64,000 nucleotides of DNA from Ascaris suum (taxonomy: Eukaryota > Nematoda > Chromadorea > Rhabditida > Ascarididae), in NCBI GenBank assembly GCA_013433145.1, contig CM024175.1:62001-126000 (forward strand). The letters are read 5' to 3'. The position numbers were made by a program, and so were the translations under genes. Below are positions 51,801 to 64,000 of this stretch, piece after piece (position 1 is the first letter of the stretch; each line of letters begins with the position of its first letter). Below the pieces are notes generated by a model. The model made no database searches. It saw only the letters and a list, made by a program, of their open reading frames with translations, and was not told the DNA's origin.

Positions 51801-54800
51801 GAATAACGTGAGCACCTTCGTATATAACGGCTGTATGAGTTCTTAAAATTTGACATTTTTGTGCTGCAAGGTTTGGTTATTTTATTTTATTTTATTTTAT
51901 TTTTTTTAGAGGAAAGAGAAGATTATAACAGAGAATTATAGCGGAAAATAGAACGAATACGTAATTGTGGCAATTGCCGTAACGGATTTCATATACGAGA
52001 CCTTTCACTATCGAGCTAGTTGTCCGGATGGACTGCTTAAGTTTGAGCTATCAGGATTTAAGGGGAGATTATTTAACTCCAAGGTGCTTAATGTTCGATA
52101 GGTCGAATATGTTCATGCTTTGCATTTTCATTTGATAACATAATGAAACGACCTAAAATTGGCAATTTTCCCATTATCGCCTCATGAATTTCTGGGAAAA
52201 GTCGCCATCAACTTTTTAATATTGAACCTAAGAATTTGGGAAATTTTGAGCGTTTTATTGAAAATGTGAGATTTAACGTCTTAAAGCAGATAAGTTCAAC
52301 CAGTCGAACAATAAATCTCAAATGTTTAATTCGAAGTAGATATCAAACTCTTGAGGTTAATTTGTAGATTTTCTAAGTCCGAAATCTTGGAGTGATAGGA
52401 ATGATTGTATTTTATAAATTTTACTGGAATATTTCCCTTTAATTTCAATTGTATGAGGTTAGCGAGCAGCATCTGATTGTGCACATTCGGCTGAGTCATA
52501 GACCTTAAAAAAAACTTGGAAGAGAGGGCGTAAAATGGTACGTATGGAGTGTTTTTTCAATGGCAATTGTTGCGTTGCGCGATGAGAACGGCACATAAAA
52601 TATGTTGATGGTGGGGCGGGATGCGTTTGGAATGTGGCGTCGACCTACCGCAGCGTGCGATTCGTCTTTTTTTGGTGCTTCATTCGTTGAACGACCTTTC
52701 AATGAGTGCCGAAAGAAGCATCCATTGTGTTGATGTGGTATGAGCAAAGCGACGCATTTTATTTAACATATGCTATGGATATGGAATTTTTGATACATGG
52801 TACGTAGACGTTTTACTGTGGTAATGAAAGGAATATTTGCGTTGTGGCGCAAGTGCCCATAGCGCAGCTATCTTATCATAATCAGTACGAATACATGCGA
52901 GATAAATGTATCTAGTTTTGAGTGGTGCAGATGTTTTGACTTGCGGCTAGGGATGATAACATTTGCAAGCTTAGGGGCATAGTAATTGAGCATTGCAAAC
53001 CAAGTTGGAAGCTATCTTCTAGTGTGCACTATTTCGAGATTTCTTTGTTCGATTTAGGTGGGAAGGCGGAAACGGAAATCAGACGACAAGAAGAATAACA
53101 CAAAGGATGTTGAGATGGAAGAGGAGAGCGTTGAGCCGCTAAGCGAGAAGCGATCACGTGGGACAAAGGCTGAAATACGTAAAATACCCGTACCACCACA
53201 TCGATATAGTCCACTGAAGGATAATTGGGTGAAAATATTTACACCAATAGTTAAGCAACTACATCTTCAAATAAGGTAAATAATTATTGCTTATTGGATA
53301 CGTTTACATGTCCTGCACCTTTCCGCTTCGTTTGTAATACAGAAGTGTTTTTTTTAAAATATGGTTTACCTTCATTCCTTCTCGTGATGGTTTAGCTCGG
53401 TTTTTTTTTTGTTTTCGTCGGTTAATTTCTGGCATTTTCTTTTTTTGCTGGCTCGTCGAATGGGTTTATTAAATAGTAGGCTTTTTCCATTGTTTTTCAA
53501 ACGTCTCTGTCATTTCCCTGTTCCCCGCCGGCTGCTCCTCCCCTCTCCCCTCCATATCTCTTTTCTTCTTGAAATATGGTTAAAAAAAGAACTGAATGTG
53601 TATGGCGTTCCATTCGATGCATACTGTGGTGTATAATTGGGACTTATAACTAGTTATTGAAAAAGTATATGTTGCTTCATTGTTTCATTTAGCGACTTTT
53701 AAGTTATTTTTATTAAGTGTTTTTACGCCTTTTTTCAAGTTCATAATGCTTGAAAAAAGAATAAAAAGTGTTGGAGTTTTGCCCATTTTTTTCAAAAAAA
53801 AAAATTGCAAGCATTCAAGTTTATTAAATGAAACGAGAACTTTACATAACACAACGATAACGTTAGTTATTTTGATTTGTAAACGTTTGGCATTAATTGA
53901 ATCGATGGAGACGATCGGTCTATTAAATTTTACAACGAGTAAGCGATATGATTGTTTACTGAGCAGCATATTCCGCTAAGTTGATTTTTACAATGATGTT
54001 TTTTTCTTTGATGGAAGATTTTGAATTGATAATTTATGATGGAAAAGAAATATATGCAAAAATTATAGAGTCTCTTAAAGAGATAATTTGAGTCATTTAT
54101 TGCTTATCAAATTTAATTCATTTTTCTTTTTTTTTTCTTTTTTTCTCTCTCCTTCTATATGCTGAAATATCTCAATCGTAAATTTTTCGTCTCTTTAATA
54201 ATATTTCATTTTTGTTTCTAATTTTTATCTTTATTTCTCTCATCGTTACGACGATTTTTTTTTTGTTTTATTATTTCTTGTATATGTTATACTGTATGAT
54301 ATTATCAGTACAAATTTTAGGACCAAAAATGATTGTCACGTGGACAATGTCTGTTTGAATGTCTAAATGTCTGCAAAGAGTACCATTTCATTAAACATCA
54401 AGAATCTTTCTTTAAGCTTTTTTTTTCTTTAATTCCCGGAAAGGTGGGTGAAGAAACAGAGGTGGGAATGTTGGAGACGGAGAGAGAGCGCGAATACTTT
54501 TGTGCAATTTGCAAACGAGTAGTTTTTTTTTCTTGGAAATTTTTTGAAGATATCGATGTCAAGAATGAATGTTCCTACTTCAAGTAGTAGGTTATTTCAG
54601 TGATTGTGGAATGATAGTTTCGAGTAAAATTAGGATCAATTTGCCGAAGATTCAATTAAAAATCCATGTTTGTGGCATTGTGCCAACTTTCAGGTTCAAT
54701 TTGAAATCGAGAAATGTTGAGATACGAAATTCGCCCGATTCGGATGATTTAACAAATTTGCAAAAGGTATAGTTGTCGATTTTATTCGTCTAAAATCTCT

Positions 54801-57551
54801 TTAATTTTAAGCCTCTCGTGAGGCATTATAATTTCAAACGTAAGCGATATGCACGCACCTTGCCGCATTACCTGATTGAGGGCTCTTGGAGTTGTTCTTT
54901 TTTTTTTGAATGAAATATTATGAGCCATAATCTTTTTTTTTTTAAATATCTCTCTCGTTGTGCGTTTAGTTCATGACGAAGCTATAAAATAAAATCTTTT
55001 CAGTGGGATGATCTACTGCTTTCCGACATCGTTCAGTCTGGAAAAATTTTTTTAATGTAATTTAATTTTCTAGTAGTTATAATTTTCGAGCGGAAAATCT
55101 ATAAAAGGTGATTTTTTTTTGATATTATTATGTATTTTTTTAATTGCTGAAATTTCCATCTTTATGCTCTTTTTTTTGAGGAAATTTTTTTGCATTTATA
55201 AGAGCGAGTGTTTTATAAGCAATATTTGATTTGCAATACGTATATGAATATCATTAGATGTTTGCCGTATTCGTAGGAAAGAAGTTAGTTAGATGATTTG
55301 TTAGAGGTATTTCCTGTGGATAGTTTTTTATTTCTCTCGTATCAGTTGATGTAAATATTGTAATAGTTGAAAAATGGCGCAAATGGCCGTGTTGCAAGTG
55401 CACTTTTTCAAAAAAAAAGCGTTTATGATATGAATATTTAAATTTTTTTTCTTGAATATTTGAGTTTAAAAAATTTTTTTTTAAATTTCAGGCGGCAGGT
55501 TTTGTGCGCGCATTTGTGCTTGGTTTTGATGTTGATGATGCAATGGCATTAATTCGTCTTGATCATTTATTCTTGGAAAGTTTCGAAATAAATGACGTTA
55601 AACCATTGAAAGGGGATCATCTCTCGCGCGCTATTGGACGAATTGCCGGCAAAGATGGTCGAACTAAATTCACAATTGAAAATATTACTAAGGTTATTAT
55701 TATTATTTGTTTTAATTTATGTTTTGCATATGCAAATTTCGTTGGTTTTTTTTTCGAATGGAATTTTTGAGATTGGACGGCATAAATCATTAGTAAGATT
55801 GACGGTTTTATTTTATTTTTTTAATTTATTTTTTAAAAAATTTTTTAAAAACCTTATTGATTTATTAATAATTTCTCCAACGACATAATTTATTAAATCA
55901 ATGCTTATTTTTCAATATTTATTTTTTATTCTCATATTGCATATATTTTTCAATTCTGATATGAATACTATTTAGCGTTATTCGCTGTTTATTCAAAGTA
56001 ATCGTTATTACAGTGGAAATAAAGAGTTGTATGTGTTCTTGCTTTACCGCAAGTATTGCGTCATTTGCTGGTTGTTTTGAGTAGTAAAGGAAGGATAAAG
56101 ACGAGAGAGAGGAAGTTCTCTGTGGAATCACTGAAGTCGCGATTAAATTCGATATTTGTTTTGTTTTTTCCTTGTGCGTTCTCCTGTAAATCGTTTTAGT
56201 AAGGAGATAGTCTGTGAAGTTTGATAAGATGATCTAGACTGTGAGTTCTCGGGGTTTTTTTTTCTTGTTAATTTTCCTTTCCGAGGGGATTTTGGTTTGC
56301 TGTTGGGAATTTTAGTTCTTTCTTTATTCACAGTGGGTGGAAGAGGGTCTCCAACAAATAATTTTTTGTGGGAAGGGGGGTTGTGGAAGGAAGAGGGAGA
56401 GGGGAGAGAGGAGGCGATATTATTTAGGTGCAAGTGGCCTTCTGTTACATCGTTATTTCTGCGTTCTTTCGGCTCACTATTCTTTATTTCCGCTTCATTG
56501 GGAAGAAAAATTGAAAATTGCAGACGCGGATTGTGCTCGCTGATAGCAAAGTCCATTTGTTGGGTGCTTATCAAAATATCAAAATTGCAAGGAACGCAAT
56601 ATCATCACTTATTATGGGTTAGTGGAGTGATTTATTGCCTCTCTTTGGCCTCAATTTATGGCCTCTTATTTCTCTTTTTTTTTATTGTTCATTTGTATCA
56701 AACCGCTATTTGAATATGCAAATATTGGCTAGAAGGTCATTGCAGGACATTAAGATTGCTTGTAGAAAAAATAAAAATAAAAATGAAAAATAATTTAGAA
56801 AATAATTGGGGAAAATAAGCGATTTTTCGCGCACTTTGCGTCAACGATATGATTTTTTTTACGACCAATAAAGAAGTGATACATAAAAGTTTGACGTAGT
56901 GCGCAGATATTTGCGCAGAAATTCATCCGGAATTAGAAGTGGGGTATCCAATTCTGGGTCCTCTATTCATTTTCCGTCCCCCTTCCCCCTCCCTCCATCC
57001 AGCTAATATCACACATGAAAAGGGGAGAAGAAGAGTTGCGTTGGACAGTCTTTTTGAGTTGGAAATAGATCAACGGTGAGCATGCCGTTTTGAACGTAAT
57101 TGTTTCGCTCATTGCTAAGAACTGTTGCTTTAGGTAAAGAGCGTTTCCCCTAGTTTGGATGGGCGTTGTTTTGGTTTGATTTGGATAAAATGTCGTCTTT
57201 TCTTGCAGCAGTCCGATAATTGTTTCGGTGTTTTAACCATAAAATAGCAGCCCTTTCTGTATAGCATTTTGAGCGCCATACAATATGTTGGACATCGACG
57301 TTGTTTTACTTATGATTTCATACAGGCGTTGTTTTACTTATGCTTTCATACAGGCGTTGTTTTACTTATGCTTTCATACAGGCGTTGTTTTGCTTATGCT
57401 TTCATACGGGCATTGTTTTACTTAAGCTTTCAGATTCGTTGTGGTGATGCTTTCATATCATTGCAGCCGTTATTTGTTTGCAGGAAGTCCGCCGTCGAAG
57501 GTTTATGGAAATTTGCGTAATTTGGCAAGCCGTGCTAGTGAACGTTTGTGA
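48823..57551 (+). CDS. PNO1: RNA-binding protein PNO1 (DIM2), KH-domain 40S assembly factor
   Basis: PNO1 binds pre-rRNA near the 3' end of 18S and partners NOB1 in late 40S maturation. Exons are 48823-48981, 53058-53275, 54694-54766, 55492-55692, 56524-56617 and 57484-57551, all in phase, 270 aa (human 252). The acidic N-terminal exon ends EFTQ, followed by VGRRKRK. The conserved core then reads [77 protein letters not shown] and a tail starting [10 protein letters not shown] that ends SERL. The KH GxxG is G-K-D-G, where human has G-K-G-G. Intron 1 is 4 kb; the last intron ends next to a 28-bp tandem repeat. It lies on the same strand as TBL3, another 18S-maturation gene. Confidence 0.97.
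50140..50215. repeat. (TG)n-like microsatellite in PNO1 intron 1
   Basis: Imperfect TGTGTG and TCTGTG repeats. A (CT)n run and a poly-T tract follow at 50342-50372. Confidence 0.85.
57299..57432 (+). repeat. 28-bp tandem repeat in the last PNO1 intron
   Basis: Four full copies and one partial copy of a unit made of CGTTGTTTTACTTATGC and TTTCATACAGG. The array ends 51 bp before the true acceptor at 57483. Each of the first three units contains TTTCATACAG/G, which resembles a 3' splice site. Confidence 0.93.
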
Positions 57552-60500
57552 ACAAGTGGATCATCGTTTTGTTTTTTTTGTGTTTGTTTTTAAGAGCTGC
57601 AGAAAAAATTGTTGTGAACTCTTTGATATAAAATATGCAAATGTGAAGCTTTGCAGTTTTCCTACAGAAACCCGACTGGATTACCTGCAATATTATATCG
57701 GGAAAATAGTATCGTTATGAGAGTGATGCATAATAGGTATCCGCTATGAGAGGATCGTCAATGAGAGGATTTTCTTAAACAAGGACACTTCCCTTGTGTG
57801 ACTTTCCAGATAATTAGTGGAGTCAAGACAAATGAGGATTAGAAAGTAGAAAGGATGATGAAGCTTCCACTCATTTATAGGCTTGTAGCTATTGAAATCA
57901 TGTATTTGCCAGAATGATAGGTTCCACATGACGATGGTGTCGTTAAGAAGTGTCTGATGTATTGTGTTTATTAAATTATTGCCTTCCATCTAAGATATTT
58001 TATTGTTACATGAAGTTTTTTCCACTCGTTTTTTTTTTTTAAATTATATAAGATCTAGATGACTGTTTTATTTTTCAGCTATCGTTTATTTTGAATTATT
58101 ATTATTTTTTCATTCGATTTGCAAAGAAATGAGAATGAAGAAAAATTTTTTTATTGGCATTTAATGCTTGAGGAATCGACCCTAATAATATGATAAGAAG
58201 AAATTAATATCGTAGCTTGGCTACATTTAGATTTTTTCAATTATGAAATAATACAACGAAAAGTGAAGAAAAGTGAATAAACTACCAAATAATATAGCAA
58301 AGATTTCTTTTGTTATCCGAGATAATAAAGGTTGGGTCATCGGCGAGATCGGCCTCACTTTATTCCTGCTATCCCTCCCCTTCCGTCCCTTCCACTTCTC
58401 TTCCGACTCTCACTTTCATCTACTTCCGTCTCCTGGTTGTTTTTTTTTAACAATTATGCTATACTCTCAAGGCAGTTAAACGATATACACTAAAAATAAA
58501 CAACTTATTGCAAATAGACATTAAAAACATTGCAAGTTGCACTTCTTGCAATAAAATCCCTGATAAATGCATCAATAATTTTAGCGTTATTTCTAACGTT
58601 AATTTTCCTTGTTGTTGTTTTCTTTTTTACTTTAGATTCAGAATTAAGTGGATTTTTAAACAATGGAAAATGAATAAAATCTTTTAAAAAATGAGAAGAA
58701 AATTACCGGAATTGATGTGGAAAATTCAGAAAAAAAAAATTCAATTTATTTTAATATTCAACCATTCTACAAATTTCGAATTCTCTAGTTTCTGCTTTAT
58801 AAGGAATAAATAAATAAAACTTCAATTTCGTTGACTTACTAAAAAAATGACCTTTCAAAAACGAGCACTATAAGTATGGAAAAGGGTCAAATATTAGATG
58901 GTTGAAAAGTTTCATTTACAAGTCTGAAAATGAGGGAGTATTTTCGATTCTTACGTTCATGAAGTGGCTATTTACCTGATGACAGATAAAAAAGAGATTA
59001 AACAATCAATGAATGCGATTCAAAACAACGATCTATAATTATGGTGTTGAGAGGAACGGTAAACTGGTTGTATAAGGAAAGATAGGCGTAAAATGAAAGC
59101 TGTATGGAGTGATAATTGGATGATAATTAGCAAGTTGCATAACGTGTACATCAAACGCTTCCATTGATGGTATCAACCTGTAAGTTTTTACTCGATTAAA
59201 TTATTGCATAATAATGCTAATTTGCATGATTTTGATGGTTCGTTTTTTTTTCAAAAAGTGTTCTAAATTAAATTCTCGATTTATAAGTTGGGTTTATTTT
59301 ATAGAGGATTAAACTGTATTAGGTCTATGAGAATTGTCTGCGCTTGAGAGTTTTATTACTGGAGAGAGAGAGGAAGAAAGGGAAGGAGGAGAGCGAACGG
59401 CTATAAATGTCCAAATAAAAAAGAGGCAACTATTTTAGTCGTTATATAATGATCTCTCATTGATTGAAAATCCTCAAAAAAACCTCCAAAACGGTATATT
59501 ACTACTAGCAAATAAACTTGCCCAACGTAGTTAATTGTTATGAAATTGTAATGCATGTTTTAATTAACCTTAAGCGTCTCATATATAAAACAAATCTTAT
59601 ATAAGTATATAATTCTAATTTAAAATTTTTTGTTATTTTAATAAAACTCATTGAGAATGCCAATCGCTTCAGGATAAGTTGGCACTAATAAATTTGCATA
59701 TAATAGGTTGGAAAATATATAATAAAATCATGGCAACACTTATAAACAATCAACTCAATCTCTTTTGTTGTGGAGATGTGACGTGACGTAAAAGATATGA
59801 AAGGATTTCTGAATCTCATAGAAATTCAATAGATTCCAAAAAAGCGTAAAATCTACATCAATATTTTTCTTCGAAAGTGAGAGACTAGCGAAGGTCATCG
59901 AGTTCCCGTTCCGATCTATGCGGGTACGGGATCGTGGGCGAATGGCAGAAGGGGACTAAGGGGTACGGCGGCAACATTCCCTTTAATCCTCTCTATCACC
60001 CACAGCGAAGCTTTCCCAAAGGTTGGCCAAACATTAATAAGACAGGTGTTCAGGTAATCGGCGCTAGCCGAGTAAGTTCGGGACCCCTTCATAGCGATCG
60101 TATTCTCCTATTAAGCGCAGAAATGGTATTTTCATTGATGTTAAATGAAATCTGTAATAAATCGTAGATTTTTATTTGTTATAATTGTATGGTCGAATAT
60201 GGTACGTTTGACTCTAACTTTCGAGAATTCCTTTAGAAACTTATCGCGTAGATTTTCGATTTTATCACTACTCTTATTTTCATCACCTCTTTAATTTCTC
60301 AACGTTTCAAAGATAAACGTTTAATCCAGTGAAGTAAACCTCACAATGATAAAACTGTAAATATTAAACAAATTTTTTGGATGAAGAAATCATTTCAATA
60401 ACTTATTGAAGTACTTGCCAGTTGTATGCTTTCTCAGTATCACGCTTCATTCATCGAAAAATACATATTTATGTGCTTAAGCGCATTACCGGTATAGTAA

Positions 60501-60553
60501 TTGAAGTATAAAACACCTCATTCTTATGCAAATTTCTCAAACTTTGTACTTAC
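57552..60553. other. Interval between PNO1 and the last recognised mab-3 exon
   Basis: Transcription converges here from PNO1 (+) and mab-3 (-). The final mab-3 exon should lie in this stretch but I cannot assign it. It also contains a GC-rich island at 59885-60115, listed separately. Confidence 0.5.
59885..60115. other. Isolated GC-rich island with several open frames
   Basis: About 230 bp stand out from AT-rich surroundings. Plus frames read VPVPIYAGTGSWANGRRG or GYGGNIPFNPLYHPQRSF; a minus frame reads ADYLNTCLINVWPTFG and ends in a proline-rich stretch before TAG. The minus frame could join mab-3 exon 60701-60554 in phase through TCGGCTAG, but it shows no known MAB-3 motif. It could be a last exon of mab-3, a structured RNA, or foreign DNA. 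Confidence 0.35.
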
Positions 60554-63283
60554 AACGCTGAAGGTGATAATATGGTGGATGGTTGTAGAAGAAGTGGCGC
60601 AAATGGCGTGTTGCAATCAAGTTTCATTGTGACAGGCATAATTGGTGGTACTCTTAACGGTTCCGTAATCGCTTTCCGTTCAGATTGTATAAAATCGCCT
60701 TCTAAAATTCATTTTCACAACTTATTTTATGCAAAGTAATTCAAAAAAAAGCTCAGCATTTGCCAACCAGGTAAAATAATCAGAAAAAAAGCGTAGATAA
60801 TTGATTATATTAGCAAATTTCACTTTCAATTGCGGGAATTATGACACTACACGAAAATAATTTCATTTTCAACGAAATCGATTTGAACTTATTATAAGGA
60901 ATTAAAAATTCTATTAATAAAAAGAAAAACAGCTCAGAAATCTCATTTCGTGAAATTTTCAAGTATCAGTTTCAAGTAGAGAAAAAAAAATAATGATCGG
61001 CTATCACAATTGAATTGAATAGTTTATTATATTTAGCCGATTGAGTTTCCGCTTTTATTCTCACTTTTATTGATTGAAAGAAATAGAGGTCATATTCCGA
61101 TATTATAAGATTTCCACTTGAGAACAATAGCCTAAAAGGTTGAATTAACAAATGATTCCAGTTATAGCGTTAATTTTTGCATTTAAAATATAAACTATAC
61201 AATAAATTTGAAAAATTATGGTTTATTATTTTATTAGTATTTTTGAATTTATTATTTTATTGTTATTATTTTAGAGATTTAAAAAAAAATTTTTTTTTTG
61301 AAATATTTAGAAATAATTTCGACAAACTTTTTGATTAAATCCAATAGAGATAGAGAGATAATTAACCATGTCACCATGTTGATTTTTTTCATTCATAATT
61401 AAATTCTCTCTCTTTTTTTTTTCATTGAAAATCATTCGATCATCGTTGGAATGGTTTTCATTTATAGTAGAAATTTTATTCATTTGCAAGAGGGGACTTA
61501 AAATTAACCGTAGAAAAAGGTCTTTTTTTTTAAAAGAAAGAATCACTTCGTTTTTTTTAAAGCATTATTGAAATGAACTTTTTTTTTTCTTCTTTAAATT
61601 TAGAAAATTTGATAAATTAATAATAATAAAAAAGTGAAAAAAAAGAACTTAGAAATAAATTCAAAGATTAGGAAATTGAATTGAAGAAAAATTTATAGAG
61701 TTAATCGTATCCATTACAGTATTTCAGGAAAATGAATATATACCGTATCATTACAATAAACAAGAAGAAGAATATATAACGTATCATTATAAAAAACTGG
61801 AAAATATGCGAAATGAAGATCGCAAAAAAAAGAAAATTAAGCGGAAATGAACCTTTAGTTGTATTATGTGTCTGTGAAGTTGGTGTGTTGGATGATGTCT
61901 GTGTGTTGGATGCGTTAGCGAGTAATTGAGCTTTACGTTGCTTTTGTTGATCTCTTCGTAGTTTTATTTGCCGTGCCATTAACGTGCGACGATTCTCCAC
62001 TAATCCACACTGCAATTTTTTTATCTTTTTTGAACGATATTCCTAATCCAATTGTAATATTCTTTGCAAAAAAAAAATTGCAATGTTATTTTCTGATGTT
62101 TTTTTTATTTGCGGGTTTTCCGGTTTCCGATATTTTCCGGTACCGTAATTTTTTTCAGGAATAATATTCGGTTTTTTTTTCTTGTGAAGAAATTGGTGAT
62201 GTTTTGCGCACTGATATGTATATTGGGTCAAGAATCGTATATTATATATTGAGCATTGAGCTACATAGACTAGCAAGTTATATGCCGTCTCCAATTGATT
62301 CACATAAGATCGCCCATCATCGAATCCAACTCAACTGCAAGCGGGTCGATTGCAAGTTTTAAGTCCCTTCAAGAACCAAGTGGTAATTATATATGAAATG
62401 GATACGGGAAAAATTGAAAATTTTATGAAATTTCAAAAAATATTAGTGAAATTTTTCGACATTTTTTGGGTAGAAAATTTTGATTGAAAGTAATGGGTGG
62501 CATAATTTTCCCAAAATTAGAGAGATTAATGCCCACCGACAAGATGGTCATGAATTCATTTATTGTGATCCAAAATCGTTTCAACGACTTTCTTTTGTAC
62601 CTTTATAGTGGCAAGGTAATTATTAAATTGCTTATGCAAATTCGTTATTTGATGAATAATTGAATTTATTTTAGTTTGAAATGCATTTAAAATATACAAA
62701 ATATGCAAGAAAAAAAAATAATTGGAATATTTTGAAAGAAGATAATAGTTTTGATTATGCTTTGATTGTATAAATTTCTAAACAAGTATATTTTATTTTT
62801 AAATTATTATAGATTGAAATAATGGTAATTACTTTAATTAGTCGAGAAATTTAGCGAACATTTTAACGAAAACCAAACGTGGCATTGAAATATTGTTTAG
62901 CTAAGCGTATTTCATAAAATTGATCGTTGATGGATGATGATGATAGAATATGAATTTCGTTTTTCAATACTTCAATTTTTTTTTAAAAACTTAAGCAATT
63001 TTCCAATAAGCTATTGAAACATAAGCAAAATTAATAGTAAAATTAAAATATACTCACCAAATGACAACCGCATTTAAGGAATGGACATTGCGCTTTCTTA
63101 TGTCCACGTAATGGTTGTTTATCGCCATGCGCTGAACATAGAGCACATTTTGGATCACGCACTTTTTTGCCGACACCTTTTGTCTCACCATAATCGGTAT
63201 CAAGTCGTCGACGACTAAGCATATTATTGAGTCGTCGCCTCTCTTCCACCATTCGGCAATCGGTGCATTCACAATTTGCATAT
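60554..63283 (-). CDS. mab-3: MAB-3-type two-DM-domain transcription factor (5' end outside the window)
   Basis: MAB-3 is a DM-domain (doublesex/mab-3) DNA-binding regulator of male development. Exons on the minus strand: 63283-63058, 62009-61853 and 60701-60554. The first visible exon starts in the tail of DM domain 1 (CECTDCRMVEERRRLNNML), then carries DM domain 2: KVRDPKCALCSAHGDKQPLR, GHKKAQCPFLKCGCHL, and across a phase-0 junction CGLVENRRTLMARQIKLRR. Cysteine and histidine zinc ligands are intact. A Gln/Thr/Ser-rich linker follows, then a proline-rich exon (PLRVPPIMPVTMKL, PFAPLLLQPSTILSPSA) ending at a strong gtaagt donor. Junction phases agree (G + AA = Glu). The exon with the first half of DM domain 1 lies right of the window. 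The last coding exon is unassigned. Confidence 0.92.
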
Positions 63284-64000
63284 CTGTATAATTGATAAAA
63301 TTAATCAAATAATATACTTTTATTTAAAAATGATTTTATTTGTTTATTTACTTGTTTTATAAAATTGATTTGACTTAATTTACAAATATTATAGGAATGG
63401 AATAATGATAGAGGTGATATTCGTTAATTGTATAACATGAGAGAATAATTTAGAAAGAAATTTACTCTAGTACTATTAATATTACGAGTATATTATAGGT
63501 TAGAGTAATTCGCAAAGAAGGTATTCCATTCGTATTTGCCAATTCGCTCAACTCAAGCTAATCTCATTAACTAGTGAATTTCCTCTTAGTTCTCTTTTGG
63601 TTGAAGATGATGTAAACATGCACCTATGAGAGGGAAAATAAATCGATCCTCTCTTCAATTGGCCAGAAACTTCTAATGCTACCTATGAATGAACTTTAAA
63701 GATATTACGCTTATGTGGAAGTGATTCAAAGACCGTGTAATGTGAATTTTTTGATAAAGCAGATGGCATATATAAATGCACTGTGCAGCAACTTCATGAA
63801 AGTGATCACAAGATTGACCATGAGGTCTTGACCATAAGAGTGACCTGACCACAAGATTCTAGTGCTCATGACACCTGTTCAACTATTGGGGAATTTATAA
63901 TTTAACGCGTCAGAAGGCCTCATCCGATGCTTTCGATGGAAAGCTCCACCTCATACATGATGGGAAGCCTTACCTCAAACTTTCTTGATCGAAGACTTCA
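63284..64000. other. 5' intron of mab-3, no exon seen
   Basis: The acceptor TATACAG at 63284-63290 (minus) implies an upstream mab-3 exon with two bases of a split codon. No sequence for the start of DM domain 1 occurs before the window end, so this is intron. Confidence 0.6.

Noticed and set aside
56143..56574. 143-codon minus-strand frame
   Set aside because: Shadow over a PNO1 intron and exon 5, with no family features.
59880..59960. RNase P RNA (GAGACTAG and GAATGGCAGA resemble conserved blocks)
   Set aside because: The two blocks are only about 50 bp apart and no further conserved regions fit.

Overview
The window is nuclear DNA from an AT-rich nematode, probably a chromadorean. The evidence is short TTTCAG-type 3' splice sites, introns from under 100 bp to several kb, a ZP-domain cuticlin, and a two-DM-domain mab-3 orthologue. 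There are long (AT)n and poly-G tracts. I see no bacterial, viral or complete transposon genes. All gene models below were built by hand from phase-consistent exons.

Layout. On the + strand at the left are a small unrecognised two-exon gene (1913-2634) and, about 200 bp later, a mitochondrial complex I subunit NDUFB6 homologue (2831-5965). That spacing suggests an operon. After a gap of about 5.7 kb comes a three-exon TMEM86/lysoplasmalogenase-family membrane protein (11697-17044, +). About 9 kb of repeat-rich AT DNA follows. A seven-exon ZP-domain cuticlin with a furin-type site and a C-terminal membrane anchor lies on the minus strand (26441-33089); its N-terminal exon is uncertain (candidate 34439-34490).

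The right half holds two ribosome-biogenesis genes in the same orientation. They are TBL3/UTP13 (37235-46377, +), a WD40 protein of the small-subunit processome, and PNO1/DIM2 (48823-57551, +), a KH-domain 40S assembly factor. Both act on pre-18S rRNA processing. The TBL3 locus lacks about 150-190 residues, the last WD repeats, between two otherwise well-conserved blocks. At the right edge on the minus strand is the 3' part of a mab-3 orthologue (60554-63283), a DM-domain regulator of male development; its first exon lies beyond the window.

The remaining DNA holds microsatellites, two unrelated 28-bp minisatellites (one inside the last PNO1 intron), a tRNA-like pseudogene, and several isolated GC-richer islands that may be unassigned exons or ncRNA.
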